A stretch of DNA of 64,000 nt from Streptomyces smyrnaeus (lineage in GTDB: Bacteria; Actinomycetota; Actinomycetes; Streptomycetales; Streptomycetaceae): the NCBI RefSeq assembly GCF_017676345.1, contig NZ_JAFFZM010000009.1, positions 248,001-312,000 on the forward strand. Reading direction: 5' to 3'. The notes below the pieces were generated by a model that was not told the DNA's origin, did no database searches, and saw only the letters and a program-made list of their open reading frames with translations. Positions 35,664 to 43,964 of this stretch are shown in pieces (the stretch's first letter is position 1; the number at the start of each line of letters is the position of its first letter). The position numbers and the translations under genes were made by a program.

Positions 35664-36854
35664 GTGTACCTCGAATACACCACCGAACAGCAGGAGCTTC
35701 GCGCGCGGTTGCGGGAGTACTTCGCCCGGCTCGTACCCGAGGACGCGCACAACCGGTACGCGGAGCCGTCCGCCCAGAAGCGCTTCTACCGCGAGACCGT
35801 GCGGCAGCTCGGCCGGGACGGGTGGCTGGGCGTGGGGTGGCCGCGCGAGTACGGCGGTCGCGGGATGAGCGCCGTCGAGCAGTTCATCTTCTTCGACGAG
35901 GCGGCACAGGCCGGTGTGCCACTGCCGCTGATGGCGCTCAACACCGTCGGACCCACCCTCATGCGCTTCGGCACCGACGAGCAGAAGGCGTACTTCCTGC
36001 CCCGCATCCTCTCCGGCGAACTGGACTTCGCCATCGGCTACAGCGAGCCCGACGCGGGCACCGACCTGGCCTCCCTCACCACCCGCGCGGTACGCGAGGG
36101 CGACACCGAGACCGGGCACTACCTCGTCAACGGGCAGAAGATCTGGACCACCAACGGGGACACCGCCGACTGGGTCTGGCTCGCGGTGCGCACCGACCCC
36201 GACGCCGAGCCGCACAAGGGCATCACCCTGCTGCTCGTACCGACCAGCGACCCCGGCTACTCGTGCACCCTCATCACCACGCTCGCCTCGCACGACACGA
36301 CAGCCGGCTACTACGAGAACGTACGGGTGCCCGCGAGCCGCCGGGTCGGCGAGGAGAACGGCGGCTGGCGGCTGATCACCAACCAGCTCAACCACGAACG
36401 GGTCACCCTCGCGGCGCACGGCACCATGGCCGTACGCGCCCTGGAGAACACCCGGCGCTGGGCGCGGCAGACCAAGCTCGCCGACGGGCGCCGCGTCATC
36501 GACCTGGGCTGGGTGCGCACCCGGCTGGCCCGCGCCCACGCCCGGCTGGACGCGATGAAGCTGCTCAACTGGCAGATGGTCGACGCCCTCGACAAGGGCA
36601 CGCTCACCCCGTACGACGCCTCGGCCGTCAAGGTGTACGGCAGCGAGGCGCGCCGCGACGCCTACGCCTGGCTGATGGAGGTCGTCGGCGCGGCGGGCCC
36701 CCTCCAGGAGGGCTCGGCGGGTGCGGTGCTGGGCGGTGAACTGGAGCGCGGCTACCGCAGCGCCGTCATCTTCACCTTCGGCGGCGGCAACAACGAGATC
36801 CAGCGCGAGATCATCTCCTGGATCGGGCTGGGCATGCCGCGCGTACGACGCTGA
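35664..36854 (+). CDS. chsE4: acyl-CoA dehydrogenase, ChsE4/FadE26 type (sterol side chain)
   Basis: A 396-residue dehydrogenase whose pattern closely follows mycobacterial FadE26 (ChsE4): LEYTTEQQELRARLREYFA, GRDGWLGVGWPREYGGRG, FAIGYSEPDAGTDLASL, VNGQKIWTTNGDTADWVWLA, and NQLNHERVTLA, whose Glu245 matches the catalytic Glu position of ChsE4. ChsE4 works as a heterotetramer with ChsE5 (FadE27) and dehydrogenates the C27/C24 sterol side-chain CoA ester. No ChsE5-like partner is beside it here. Start: GTG at 35664 with GGAGG five bases upstream. A KstR-type operator precedes it. Confidence 0.85.
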   Translation: MYLEYTTEQQELRARLREYFARLVPEDAHNRYAEPSAQKRFYRETVRQLGRDGWLGVGWPREYGGRGMSAVEQFIFFDEAAQAGVPLPLMALNTVGPTLMRFGTDEQKAYFLPRILSGELDFAIGYSEPDAGTDLASLTTRAVREGDTETGHYLVNGQKIWTTNGDTADWVWLAVRTDPDAEPHKGITLLLVPTSDPGYSCTLITTLASHDTTAGYYENVRVPASRRVGEENGGWRLITNQLNHERVTLAAHGTMAVRALENTRRWARQTKLADGRRVIDLGWVRTRLARAHARLDAMKLLNWQMVDALDKGTLTPYDASAVKVYGSEARRDAYAWLMEVVGAAGPLQEGSAGAVLGGELERGYRSAVIFTFGGGNNEIQREIISWIGLGMPRVRR

Positions 36855-37058
36855 GGCGCGGGGCGTACGACCGCGGCACACGGGCTCAACTTCCGCCCCA
36901 CGCACGCCATGGAACACGGCCGTACACGTCAGTACCACATCGAACCAGTCAAACGCGTACACCTCGCCATCGGTTGGCATACACACGCAGGAACGAGGCA
37001 GCCATACTGGGCAGACAGGGGAGGGACGAGAGCGGCAACGACGGGGGCGAAAGCAGGG

Positions 37059-38684
37059 ATGGCGCACAGCACCCTGATCCATGGCCGGTACCGGCTGCTC
37101 GATCTTGTGGGACGCGGCGGTATGGGCGAAGTGTGGCGGGCACGCGACGAGTCGCTGGGCAGGCGGGTGGCCGTCAAATGCCTGAAACCACTGGCCCGGC
37201 GGGACGACGAGGCGTTCCTGCGCGTCCTGCGCGAACGCTTCCGGCGCGAGGCACGCGTCGCCGCCGCTCTGCAGCACCGGGGGGTGACGGTGGTGCACGA
37301 CTTCGGGGACGACGCCGGCCGGCTCTATCTCGTCATGGAGCTGCTGGAGGGACGCAATCTCAGCCAACTGCTGGAGGACAACAAGCGGCAGCCGCTTCCG
37401 GTGGCCGAGGTCGTGGACGTCGCCGAACAGGTCGCCGCAGCCCTGGCCTACACCCACGACCAGGGTGTCGTCCATCGCGATCTGAAGCCGGCCAACGTCA
37501 TGCGGACCGAGGACGGGGCCGTCAAGATCTGTGACTTCGGCATCGCCCGCCTCGCCCACGACATCGGTTTCACCGCCAAGCTCTCGGGCACCGGCATCGC
37601 CATGGGCACCCCGCACTACATGTCGCCCGAACAGATTGCGGCCTCCGCCGTCGACCACCGCAGCGATCTGTACTCGTTCGGCTGCGTCCTCTACGAGATC
37701 GCCACGGGGGTGCCGCCGTTCGAGGGCGGCGACCCCTGGTCGGTGCTGGTCGGCCACCGCGACACCCCGCCCGTCCCACCACGGGCCCACCGCCCCGAGC
37801 TGCCGCCACCGCTGGAGACCGCCATCCTGCGGCTGCTGGCCAAAGCGCCGGACGAACGCCCGGCCGACGCCGCCGCGCTGGCGGACGAACTCGCCGCTGC
37901 GCGGGCTCACCTCCCCGGTGCGGGACCGGGCGCCGCGGTGACGCCCCCTGTGGCGCCGCTGTGGATGCCGCCGTGGACACGCGGCATGGACGGCGGGCTG
38001 CCGGCGGGCGGCGCCCTCGCGCCGCGTACCCCGGCCGCACCGCCGGCCGCGGAGCTGAGCCGGCTGAGCGGACGGTGGACCGAAGACGTGGATCCCTTCC
38101 CCTCCCCGCCCGAGGGCGCCGACGTCACCCATGAGGCCGTCCCGCACGCCGCGCCGCGGATACCGCAACAGGCCTCGCGCGTACGGCCGCCGCGCGAGCG
38201 GCTCGCCGTGCTGGCCGGCAGGCACAACGCCGGGCTGCGACTGGGGCGGCTCGGCCGCTGGGAGGAGGCGTACGAGGTCCATCGGGCGGTCGCCGCCGAG
38301 CGTGAGCGGCTGCTCGGCCCCTACCACCCGGACACCCTCGCCGGCCGCTACGAGACCGGCTCGGCGCTCGCCCGGCTCGGCCGCCACGCGGCGGCGCTGG
38401 AGGAGTACGCGCGCACCGCCGCCGGCCGCGCGGCGGTGCTGGGACCCGACCATCCCGACACGCTCGCGGTCCGGCACGAGCTCGGCCACGCGCTGGGGCG
38501 GCTCGGCCGCTGGGCGGAGGCGCTGGAGGTGCACCGGCAGGTGACCGCCGTCCGCGAACGCGTGCTGGGTCCCGACGACCCGGCGACGGCGGCCAGCCGG
38601 AACGACGAGGCGCACTGCCTGGAGCGGCTGGGCCGCCCGGGGGAGGCGGCCGAGGTCTACCGGGAACTGGCGCGCAGGCGCTGA
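37059..38684 (+). CDS. soluble Ser/Thr protein kinase with C-terminal TPR-like repeats
   Basis: A 541-residue Hanks-type kinase. Kinase domain at 10-275: LVGRGGMGEVWRA (P-loop), Lys40 in VAVKCL, the catalytic loop VVHRDLKPANVM (Asp141), DFGIARL (Asp159) and GTPHYMSPEQ. A Pro/Ala-rich linker of about 100 residues follows, then TPR-like repeats, for example GLRLGRLGRWEEAYEVHRAV, GSALARLGRHAAALEEYARTA and GHALGRLGRWAEALEVHRQV. No membrane helix is seen, unlike PknB/PknD-type kinases, so it senses through the TPR part. It is inserted between two sterol-type genes. The ATG has a weak binding site (AGCAGGG). Confidence 0.92.
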   Translation: MAHSTLIHGRYRLLDLVGRGGMGEVWRARDESLGRRVAVKCLKPLARRDDEAFLRVLRERFRREARVAAALQHRGVTVVHDFGDDAGRLYLVMELLEGRNLSQLLEDNKRQPLPVAEVVDVAEQVAAALAYTHDQGVVHRDLKPANVMRTEDGAVKICDFGIARLAHDIGFTAKLSGTGIAMGTPHYMSPEQIAASAVDHRSDLYSFGCVLYEIATGVPPFEGGDPWSVLVGHRDTPPVPPRAHRPELPPPLETAILRLLAKAPDERPADAAALADELAAARAHLPGAGPGAAVTPPVAPLWMPPWTRGMDGGLPAGGALAPRTPAAPPAAELSRLSGRWTEDVDPFPSPPEGADVTHEAVPHAAPRIPQQASRVRPPRERLAVLAGRHNAGLRLGRLGRWEEAYEVHRAVAAERERLLGPYHPDTLAGRYETGSALARLGRHAAALEEYARTAAGRAAVLGPDHPDTLAVRHELGHALGRLGRWAEALEVHRQVTAVRERVLGPDDPATAASRNDEAHCLERLGRPGEAAEVYRELARRR

Positions 38685-38751
38685 ACCGCGGTCGGAAGAG
38701 CGGCCGGGAGCGCGGCCGGGAGCGCGGCAGGGGGGACGGGCGGCGGTTATC

Positions 38752-38769
38752 TGACGCGGCATCAGAAAA
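38752..38769 (+). promoter_or_regulatory. TGACGCrGCrTCAGAAAA element, copy 1
   Basis: TGACGCGGCATCAGAAAA, a near-palindrome followed by GAAAA, about 40 bases before the nitronate monooxygenase start. It matches 16 of 18 bases of the element between fadD19 and echA19 (45805-45822), which suggests one shared regulator of unknown identity. Confidence 0.6.
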
Positions 38770-38809
38770 TGTCTTCCCTCGGCGGCGCCGCTGCGGCATC
38801 CTGCCGCCC

Positions 38810-39916
38810 ATGCAGACGGAGCTGAGCAGACAGCTGGGAGCAGAGCACGCCATCTTCGGCTTCACGCCCTTCCCCGCCGTCGCGGCGGCCCTCACCCGCG
38901 CGGGCGGCTTCGGCGTGCTCGGCGCCGTGCGCTACGGCGCCGCCGACGACCTCAAACGCGACCTCGACTGGCTGGAGGCGCACACCGACGGGCTGCCCTA
39001 CGGCCTCGATGTGGTGATGCCGGCCCAGAAGGTCGAAGGGGTCACCGAGGACGAGATCGAGGCGATGATCCCTGAGGAGCACCGGCAGTACGTGCGCGAC
39101 ATCCTGGCCGCACACGACGTACCCGAACTCCCGGAGGGCGAACGGAGCGGCTGGCGCATCACCGGCTGGATGGAGAGCGTCGCCCGCAGCCAGCTGGACG
39201 TGGCCTTCGACTACCCCGTCAAACTCCTGGCCAACGCGCTGGGCTCGCCCCCGCCCGACGTCGTCGAACGGGCGCACCGCGGCGGCATACCGGTCGCGGC
39301 GCTGGCCGGCAGCCCCCGGCACGCGGAGCGGCACAAGGAAGCCGGCATCGACATCGTGGTGGCCCAGGGGTACGAGGCGGGCGGCCACACCGGGGAGATC
39401 GCCTCCATGGTCCTCACCCCCGAGGTGGTGCGTGCCGTCGATCCGCTGCCGGTGCTGTGCGCAGGCGGCATCGGCAGCGGCGAACAGCTCGCCGCCGCAC
39501 TGGCGTTGGGCGCCCAGGGCGCCTGGCTCGGCTCGGTGTGGCTGACGACCACCGAGGCCGACCTGGGCTCGCGCGCACTGACCCGCAAGCTGCTGGCCGC
39601 CGGGCCGGGGGACACGGTGCGGTCGCGGGCGCTCACCGGAAAACCCGCGCGGTTGCTGCGGACCGCGTGGACGGACGCCTGGGAGGCGGGGGAGGGCAGG
39701 CCGGGCCCCCTGCCGATGCCCCTGCAGGGCCTGCTGGTGGCCGAGGCCAACTCGCGCATCCAACGGTGGGAGGTGGAGCCGCTGCTGGGCACCCCCGTGG
39801 GGCAGATCGTCGGCTCCATGGACAGCGAGCGGTCCGTGCAGGCCGTCGTCGACGACCTCACCCGCGGTTTCGACCGCGCGCTCGCCCGGCTCAACGCCAT
39901 CGCGGACCGGCACTGA
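38810..39916 (+). CDS. nitronate monooxygenase family flavoprotein
   Basis: A 368-residue FMN TIM-barrel protein of the nitronate monooxygenase / 2-nitropropane dioxygenase group. Seen: FGFTPFPAVAAALTRAGGFGVLGAVRYG, the catalytic-type His in VVAQGYEAGGHTGEIASM, the phosphate site VLCAGGIGSGEQLAAALALGAQGAWLGS. In sterol degraders a member of this family (IpdC) works on ring-derived CoA esters, so a redox step in steroid-type catabolism is an alternative to nitronate oxidation. The downstream acyl-CoA synthetase gene starts 38 bases later and is surely cotranscribed. The upstream element is shared with fadD19/echA19. Confidence 0.85.
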   Translation: MQTELSRQLGAEHAIFGFTPFPAVAAALTRAGGFGVLGAVRYGAADDLKRDLDWLEAHTDGLPYGLDVVMPAQKVEGVTEDEIEAMIPEEHRQYVRDILAAHDVPELPEGERSGWRITGWMESVARSQLDVAFDYPVKLLANALGSPPPDVVERAHRGGIPVAALAGSPRHAERHKEAGIDIVVAQGYEAGGHTGEIASMVLTPEVVRAVDPLPVLCAGGIGSGEQLAAALALGAQGAWLGSVWLTTTEADLGSRALTRKLLAAGPGDTVRSRALTGKPARLLRTAWTDAWEAGEGRPGPLPMPLQGLLVAEANSRIQRWEVEPLLGTPVGQIVGSMDSERSVQAVVDDLTRGFDRALARLNAIADRH

Positions 39917-39954
39917 GGGGCTTGGTTCGAACCCCGTCCGAAAGGAGAACCAAG

Positions 39955-41508
39955 GTGGACGCACCCAACGGGTTCTGGGCCCAGGCCCAGCGCGATCCGG
40001 GGCGCACCGTACTCGTCGCGCCGAACGGCACCACGTGGTCCGCGGCCCGTCTCCACGAGGAGTGCAACAAACTCACGCACGCCCTCGCGGCGGCGGGCCT
40101 GTCGCAGGGCGACGCTTTCGCGACCGTCCTGCCCAACGGCCCGGAGTTCATCGCCGCCTATCTGGCCGCCGCCCAGTCCGGCCTCTACATGGTCCCGGTC
40201 AACCACCATCTGGTGGGTGCGGAGATCGCCTGGATCCTCTCCGACTCGGGTGCCAAGCTCCTGCTGGCGCACGCCCGCTTCGGGGAGACCGTGCGAGCGG
40301 CCGCCGACGAGGCGAAGGTGCCCCCTTCCCACCGCTACGCCATCGGGCGGATCGACGGCTTCCGGCCGTACGCCGATCTGCTGCGCGGCCGATCGGGGGA
40401 GGCCCCGGCAGACCGGGACCGCACCAACGGCTGGGTCATGAACTACACATCGGGCACCACGGGCCGCCCGCGCGGCATCCGGCGGCCGCTGACGGGCAAG
40501 CGACCGGAGGAGACGCATCTCGGCGGCTTTCTCGGCATCTTCGGCATCAAGCCGTTCGACGACAACGTCCATCTGGTGTGCTCCCCGCTGTACCACACCG
40601 CCGTACTCCAGTTCGCGGCAGCGGCGCTGCACATCGGGCACCGGCTGGTGGTGATGGACAAGTGGGAGCCCGAGGAGATGCTGCGGCTGATCGACCGCCA
40701 CCGCTGTACGCACACGCACATGGTGCCGACACAGTTCCACCGGCTGCTCGCGCTGCCGGACGAGACGCGCGCGGCGTACGACGTCTCTTCGATGCGGCAC
40801 GCCATCCACGGGGCCGCGCCCTGCCCCGACCATGTGAAGCGGGCCATGATCGAGTGGTGGGGAGGCTGTGTGGAGGAGTACTACGCCGCCAGCGAGGGCG
40901 GCGGAGCGTTCGCGACCGCGGAGGACTGGCTGAAGAAGCCCGGCACGGTCGGCAAGGCCTGGCCGATCAGCGAGCTGGCGGTCTTCGACGAGGAGGGCAA
41001 CCGGCTGGGGCCGGGGGAGCTGGGCACCGTCTACATGAAGATGAGCACCGGCGGATTCTCGTACCACAAGGACGAGGGGAAGACGCGCAGCAACCGGATC
41101 GGGGACTTCTTCACGGTCGGCGACCTCGGATATCTGGACGAGGACGGCTATCTCTTCCTCCGTGACCGCAAGATCGACATGATCATCTCCGGTGGAGTGA
41201 ACATCTATCCCGCCGAGATAGAGGCCGCGCTGCTCACCCACCCCGCCGTGGCGGACGCGGCCGCCTTCGGGGTGCCGCACGACGACTGGGGCGAGGAGGT
41301 CAAGGCCGTCGTCGAGCCGGCGCCGGGCCATCGGCCCGGGCCGCAGCTCGCGGCGGCGATCCTGGACCACTGCGCGGGACGACTCGCCGGATACAAATGC
41401 CCCAAAACGGTGGACTTCACCGACGCGATGCCCCGCGACCCCAACGGCAAGCTCTACAAGCGCAGACTGCGAGAACCGTACTGGAGGGAACGCGAACGGC
41501 CACTGTGA
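39955..41508 (+). CDS. acyl-CoA synthetase (FadD-type)
   Basis: A 517-residue adenylate-forming acid-CoA ligase. Motifs: the P-loop VMNYTSGTTGRPRGIRRPL, the A5 region EYYAASEGG, the A7 motif VGDLGYLDEDGYLFLRDRKIDMIISGGVNIYP, and the C-terminal catalytic Lys in DPNGKLYKRRLR. It activates a carboxylic acid with ATP and CoA in the cytoplasm. GTG start at 39955 with GGAG seven bases upstream. Cotranscribed with the nitronate monooxygenase-type gene. It is of a different branch from the FadD19-like enzyme; the acid it uses is unknown, but the shared regulatory element suggests a step in the same catabolism. Confidence 0.9.
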   Translation: MDAPNGFWAQAQRDPGRTVLVAPNGTTWSAARLHEECNKLTHALAAAGLSQGDAFATVLPNGPEFIAAYLAAAQSGLYMVPVNHHLVGAEIAWILSDSGAKLLLAHARFGETVRAAADEAKVPPSHRYAIGRIDGFRPYADLLRGRSGEAPADRDRTNGWVMNYTSGTTGRPRGIRRPLTGKRPEETHLGGFLGIFGIKPFDDNVHLVCSPLYHTAVLQFAAAALHIGHRLVVMDKWEPEEMLRLIDRHRCTHTHMVPTQFHRLLALPDETRAAYDVSSMRHAIHGAAPCPDHVKRAMIEWWGGCVEEYYAASEGGGAFATAEDWLKKPGTVGKAWPISELAVFDEEGNRLGPGELGTVYMKMSTGGFSYHKDEGKTRSNRIGDFFTVGDLGYLDEDGYLFLRDRKIDMIISGGVNIYPAEIEAALLTHPAVADAAAFGVPHDDWGEEVKAVVEPAPGHRPGPQLAAAILDHCAGRLAGYKCPKTVDFTDAMPRDPNGKLYKRRLREPYWRERERPL

Positions 41509-41671
41509 CGGGCGTCGCTTCGCGGGACCGGACGGGTACGTCTGGGAGCCATGCCTGAGAGAAACCTCGTGGTCACTTTTCACCCCTTCCTGGCGCGGCC
41601 ATGATGATCACGCGGCGTCGTGGGTGCTGCCCATGGCGACGCCGTCATACGCACCAACGTCAGGAGGACCC

Positions 41672-43126
41672 ATGGCCGGGCTCTGGAGCGGCGAGGGCGT
41701 ACTGCGCCGCAAACCCATCGAGCACATCGAGGACACCGAGGGCGGGGCCGGACCGCAGCTGTCCCGTACCCTGGGCCTGCGGCATCTGACCGCGATCGGC
41801 GTCGGCGGCATCATCGGAGCGGGTGTCTTCAGCCTCGCGGGCACGGTCGCCAACGGCAAGGCGGGCCCCGCCGTGCTGATCTCCTTCCTCGTCGCCGGAT
41901 TGGCCAGCGCGTGCGCCGCGCTCTCCTACGCCGAGTTCGCCGGGCTGATCCCGAAGGCGGGCTCCGCCTACACCTACGGCTACGCCGTGCTGGGCGAGCT
42001 CGGCGGCTGGTTCATCGGCTGGGACCTGCTGCTGGAGTACACGGCCATCGTCGCGGTGGTGGCCATCGGTATCTCCGGCTACTTCTCCTTCCTGCTGGGG
42101 GAGACCGGTCTCGAACTGCCCACCTGGATGCTCGGCGCACCCGGGACCGGCGACGGGCACCGCGTCGACCTGTTCGCCGCGGTGCTGTGCCTGCTGATCG
42201 CCTATCTGCTCACCCTGGGCATCAAGAACGCGGCCCGCTTCGAGCTGATCGTGGTCGCCCTCAAGGTGGCGGTCGTCCTGCTGGTGATCGTGGTCGGCGT
42301 CTTCCACGTCAAGACCGGCAACTACCACCCGTTCTTCCCCTTCGGCATCACCGGCGCGTTCACCGGGGCCGCGACCGTCTTCTTCGCGGTCTTCGGCTAC
42401 GACGCGATGAGTACGGCGGCCGAGGAGTCCAAGGACGCCCAGAGGCACATGCCCAAGGCGATCATCTACTCACTGGCCATCTCCATGGTGCTGTACGTGG
42501 CCGTCTGCCTGGTGCTGACCGGTATGCAGAACTACAAGGACATCGACCCCGAGAGCGGCTTCTCCACCGCGTTCAAGTCGGTCGGGCTCAGCGGTATCGC
42601 CGATGTCATCGCCGTCGGCGCCATCATCGGCATCCTCACCGTGATGTTCACCTTCATGCTCGGCGTCACCCGCGTCTGGTTCTCCATGAGCCGCGACGGG
42701 CTGCTGCCCAAGTGGTTCGCCAAGACCGACCCGGTGCGCCATGTGCCGGTGCGCGTCACCTGGATCGTGGGGTGCGTCTCCGCCGTCATCGCGGGATTCC
42801 TGCCCATCGAGGAGGCGGCCGAACTGACGAACATCGGCATCCTGCTGGCCTTCGTCGTGGTCTGTGTCGCCGTCATCGTCCTGCGCTACCGGCGGCCCGA
42901 CCTGCCGCGCACCTTCAAGGTCCCCGGAATGCCCGTCACCCCGGCGCTCGGGGTGGTGTTCTCGATCTGGCTGACCACCTACCTCACCTGGCAGACCTGG
43001 CTGCGCTTCGCCATCTGGCTGGCCGTCGGACTGATCGTCTATTTCGGCTACTCCTACCGCAGGTCCGAGCTGGCCAAGCGCCCTGCCGACACCCTGCCGC
43101 CCTCCTCGGGGAAGCGGGACGAGTAG
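41672..43126 (+). CDS. APC-superfamily amino acid permease (cationic amino acid type)
   Basis: A 484-residue permease with about 12 helices. The core reads LGLRHLTAIGVGGIIGAGVFSLAGTVA, followed by ALSYAEFAGLIPKAGSAYTYGYAVLGELGGWFIGWDLLLEY, both hallmarks of the APC/CAT family, then VFFAVFGYDAMSTAAEESKDAQRHMPKAII and TRVWFSMSRDGLLPKWFAK. It likely imports an amino acid with cations; the exact substrate is not readable. I chose the ATG at 41672, with GGAGG four bases upstream. The hydrolase gene follows 18 bases after its stop, so these two are probably one operon. Confidence 0.9.
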   Translation: MAGLWSGEGVLRRKPIEHIEDTEGGAGPQLSRTLGLRHLTAIGVGGIIGAGVFSLAGTVANGKAGPAVLISFLVAGLASACAALSYAEFAGLIPKAGSAYTYGYAVLGELGGWFIGWDLLLEYTAIVAVVAIGISGYFSFLLGETGLELPTWMLGAPGTGDGHRVDLFAAVLCLLIAYLLTLGIKNAARFELIVVALKVAVVLLVIVVGVFHVKTGNYHPFFPFGITGAFTGAATVFFAVFGYDAMSTAAEESKDAQRHMPKAIIYSLAISMVLYVAVCLVLTGMQNYKDIDPESGFSTAFKSVGLSGIADVIAVGAIIGILTVMFTFMLGVTRVWFSMSRDGLLPKWFAKTDPVRHVPVRVTWIVGCVSAVIAGFLPIEEAAELTNIGILLAFVVVCVAVIVLRYRRPDLPRTFKVPGMPVTPALGVVFSIWLTTYLTWQTWLRFAIWLAVGLIVYFGYSYRRSELAKRPADTLPPSSGKRDE

Positions 43127-43144
43127 CGGGGTACGGTCCCCCGT

Positions 43145-43849
43145 ATGAGCGAAAACGGAACGCAGACGGTTCGCACGGGCGGGATCCGGCTCAGCTATCG
43201 CTCCTGGGGAGCCGAGGTGGGAGTCCCCGTCGTCCTGCTCCACTGCCTCGGTGAGGACGGCGAGGACTGGCGCGGTCCGCTCATCTCGGGCCTGGCCGGC
43301 CGGCATCCCGTCCATGCGCTCGATCTGCGCGGACACGGTGAGAGCGACTGGCCCGGCAGTTACGCCCTGGACGACTTCGTCGGTGACCTGCGGGGATTCC
43401 TGGACGAGCTCGGCATCGACAAGGCGATCGTCGTCGGCCACTCCTTCGGCTCCGTCGTCGCCTATCTGTTCGCCCAGGAGCATCCCGAGCGGGTGGAGCG
43501 ACTGGTGCTGGAGGAGACCGGAGCCATGCGCCCCCTCCAGCCGCCGCAGGAGGTGCCGGAACCGCCACCGGGCATCCCCGCCTTCGACTGGGAGGTGAAG
43601 GTCCAGTGGGCCCGGCAGCGCAATGACCCCGATCCGCGGTGGTGGGACCGGCTCGGTGCCATCACCGCTCCCACCCTGCTGCTGGGCGGTGGCGACGGCA
43701 GCCACCTTCCGCAGCAGGACCTGCACCTGATGGCCGAGCGGATGCCCGACGCGCGCGTCCTGACCATCGACGGCGCCGGCCATCTCGTCCACGAGGCCCG
43801 CCCGATGGAGTTCACCAAGGCGGTGCTGGACTTCTTGGCGGAGGACTGA
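43145..43849 (+). CDS. alpha/beta hydrolase
   Basis: A 234-residue serine hydrolase of the alpha/beta fold: VVLLHCLGEDGEDWRGPLI (oxyanion loop), HALDLRGHGESDWPG, the nucleophile elbow VVGHSFGSVVAYLFA, an acid near LLGGGDGSH and the His in IDGAGHLVHEARPMEF. Cytoplasmic. It follows the permease gene by 18 bases and converges on the FadD19-like gene across a strong hairpin. Substrate unknown; a link to the permease or to the sterol genes is possible but not shown. Confidence 0.88.
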   Translation: MSENGTQTVRTGGIRLSYRSWGAEVGVPVVLLHCLGEDGEDWRGPLISGLAGRHPVHALDLRGHGESDWPGSYALDDFVGDLRGFLDELGIDKAIVVGHSFGSVVAYLFAQEHPERVERLVLEETGAMRPLQPPQEVPEPPPGIPAFDWEVKVQWARQRNDPDPRWWDRLGAITAPTLLLGGGDGSHLPQQDLHLMAERMPDARVLTIDGAGHLVHEARPMEFTKAVLDFLAED

Positions 43850-43898
43850 ACCCTCCCCTCGGCGGCGGTTACCCAGCCGCCACACAGCGGCCCGGCGG

Positions 43899-43933
43899 CG
43901 CCGAACCGGGCCCGGCCCTGGGCCGGTTCGGCG
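43899..43933. terminator. bidirectional terminator hairpin
   Basis: CGCCGAACCGG pairs with CCGGTTCGGCG (11 bp), extended by CCC/GGG with one bulged base; loop GGCCCT. It lies between the converging hydrolase and fadD19-type genes. Confidence 0.75.
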
Positions 43934-43964
43934 TGCCTCCCCGGGCTGCGGCCGGGAGGCCCCG

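Noticed and set aside
35616..38762. Frame of over 1000 codons on the minus strand across the ChsE4-like and kinase genes
   Set aside because: It spans two real genes on the other strand and their gap, and has no protein-like motif.
38810..39916. Calling the flavoprotein IpdC outright
   Set aside because: No IpdA/IpdB-type CoA-transferase-fold genes are adjacent and KstR2-type sites (CAAG/CTTG) were not seen; only the family can be stated.
39924..39933. GGTTCGAACC palindrome resembling a tRNA T-loop just before a fadD gene
   Set aside because: No acceptor, anticodon or D-arm can be built around it; it is not a tRNA, and no integrase or matching repeat marks an attachment site.
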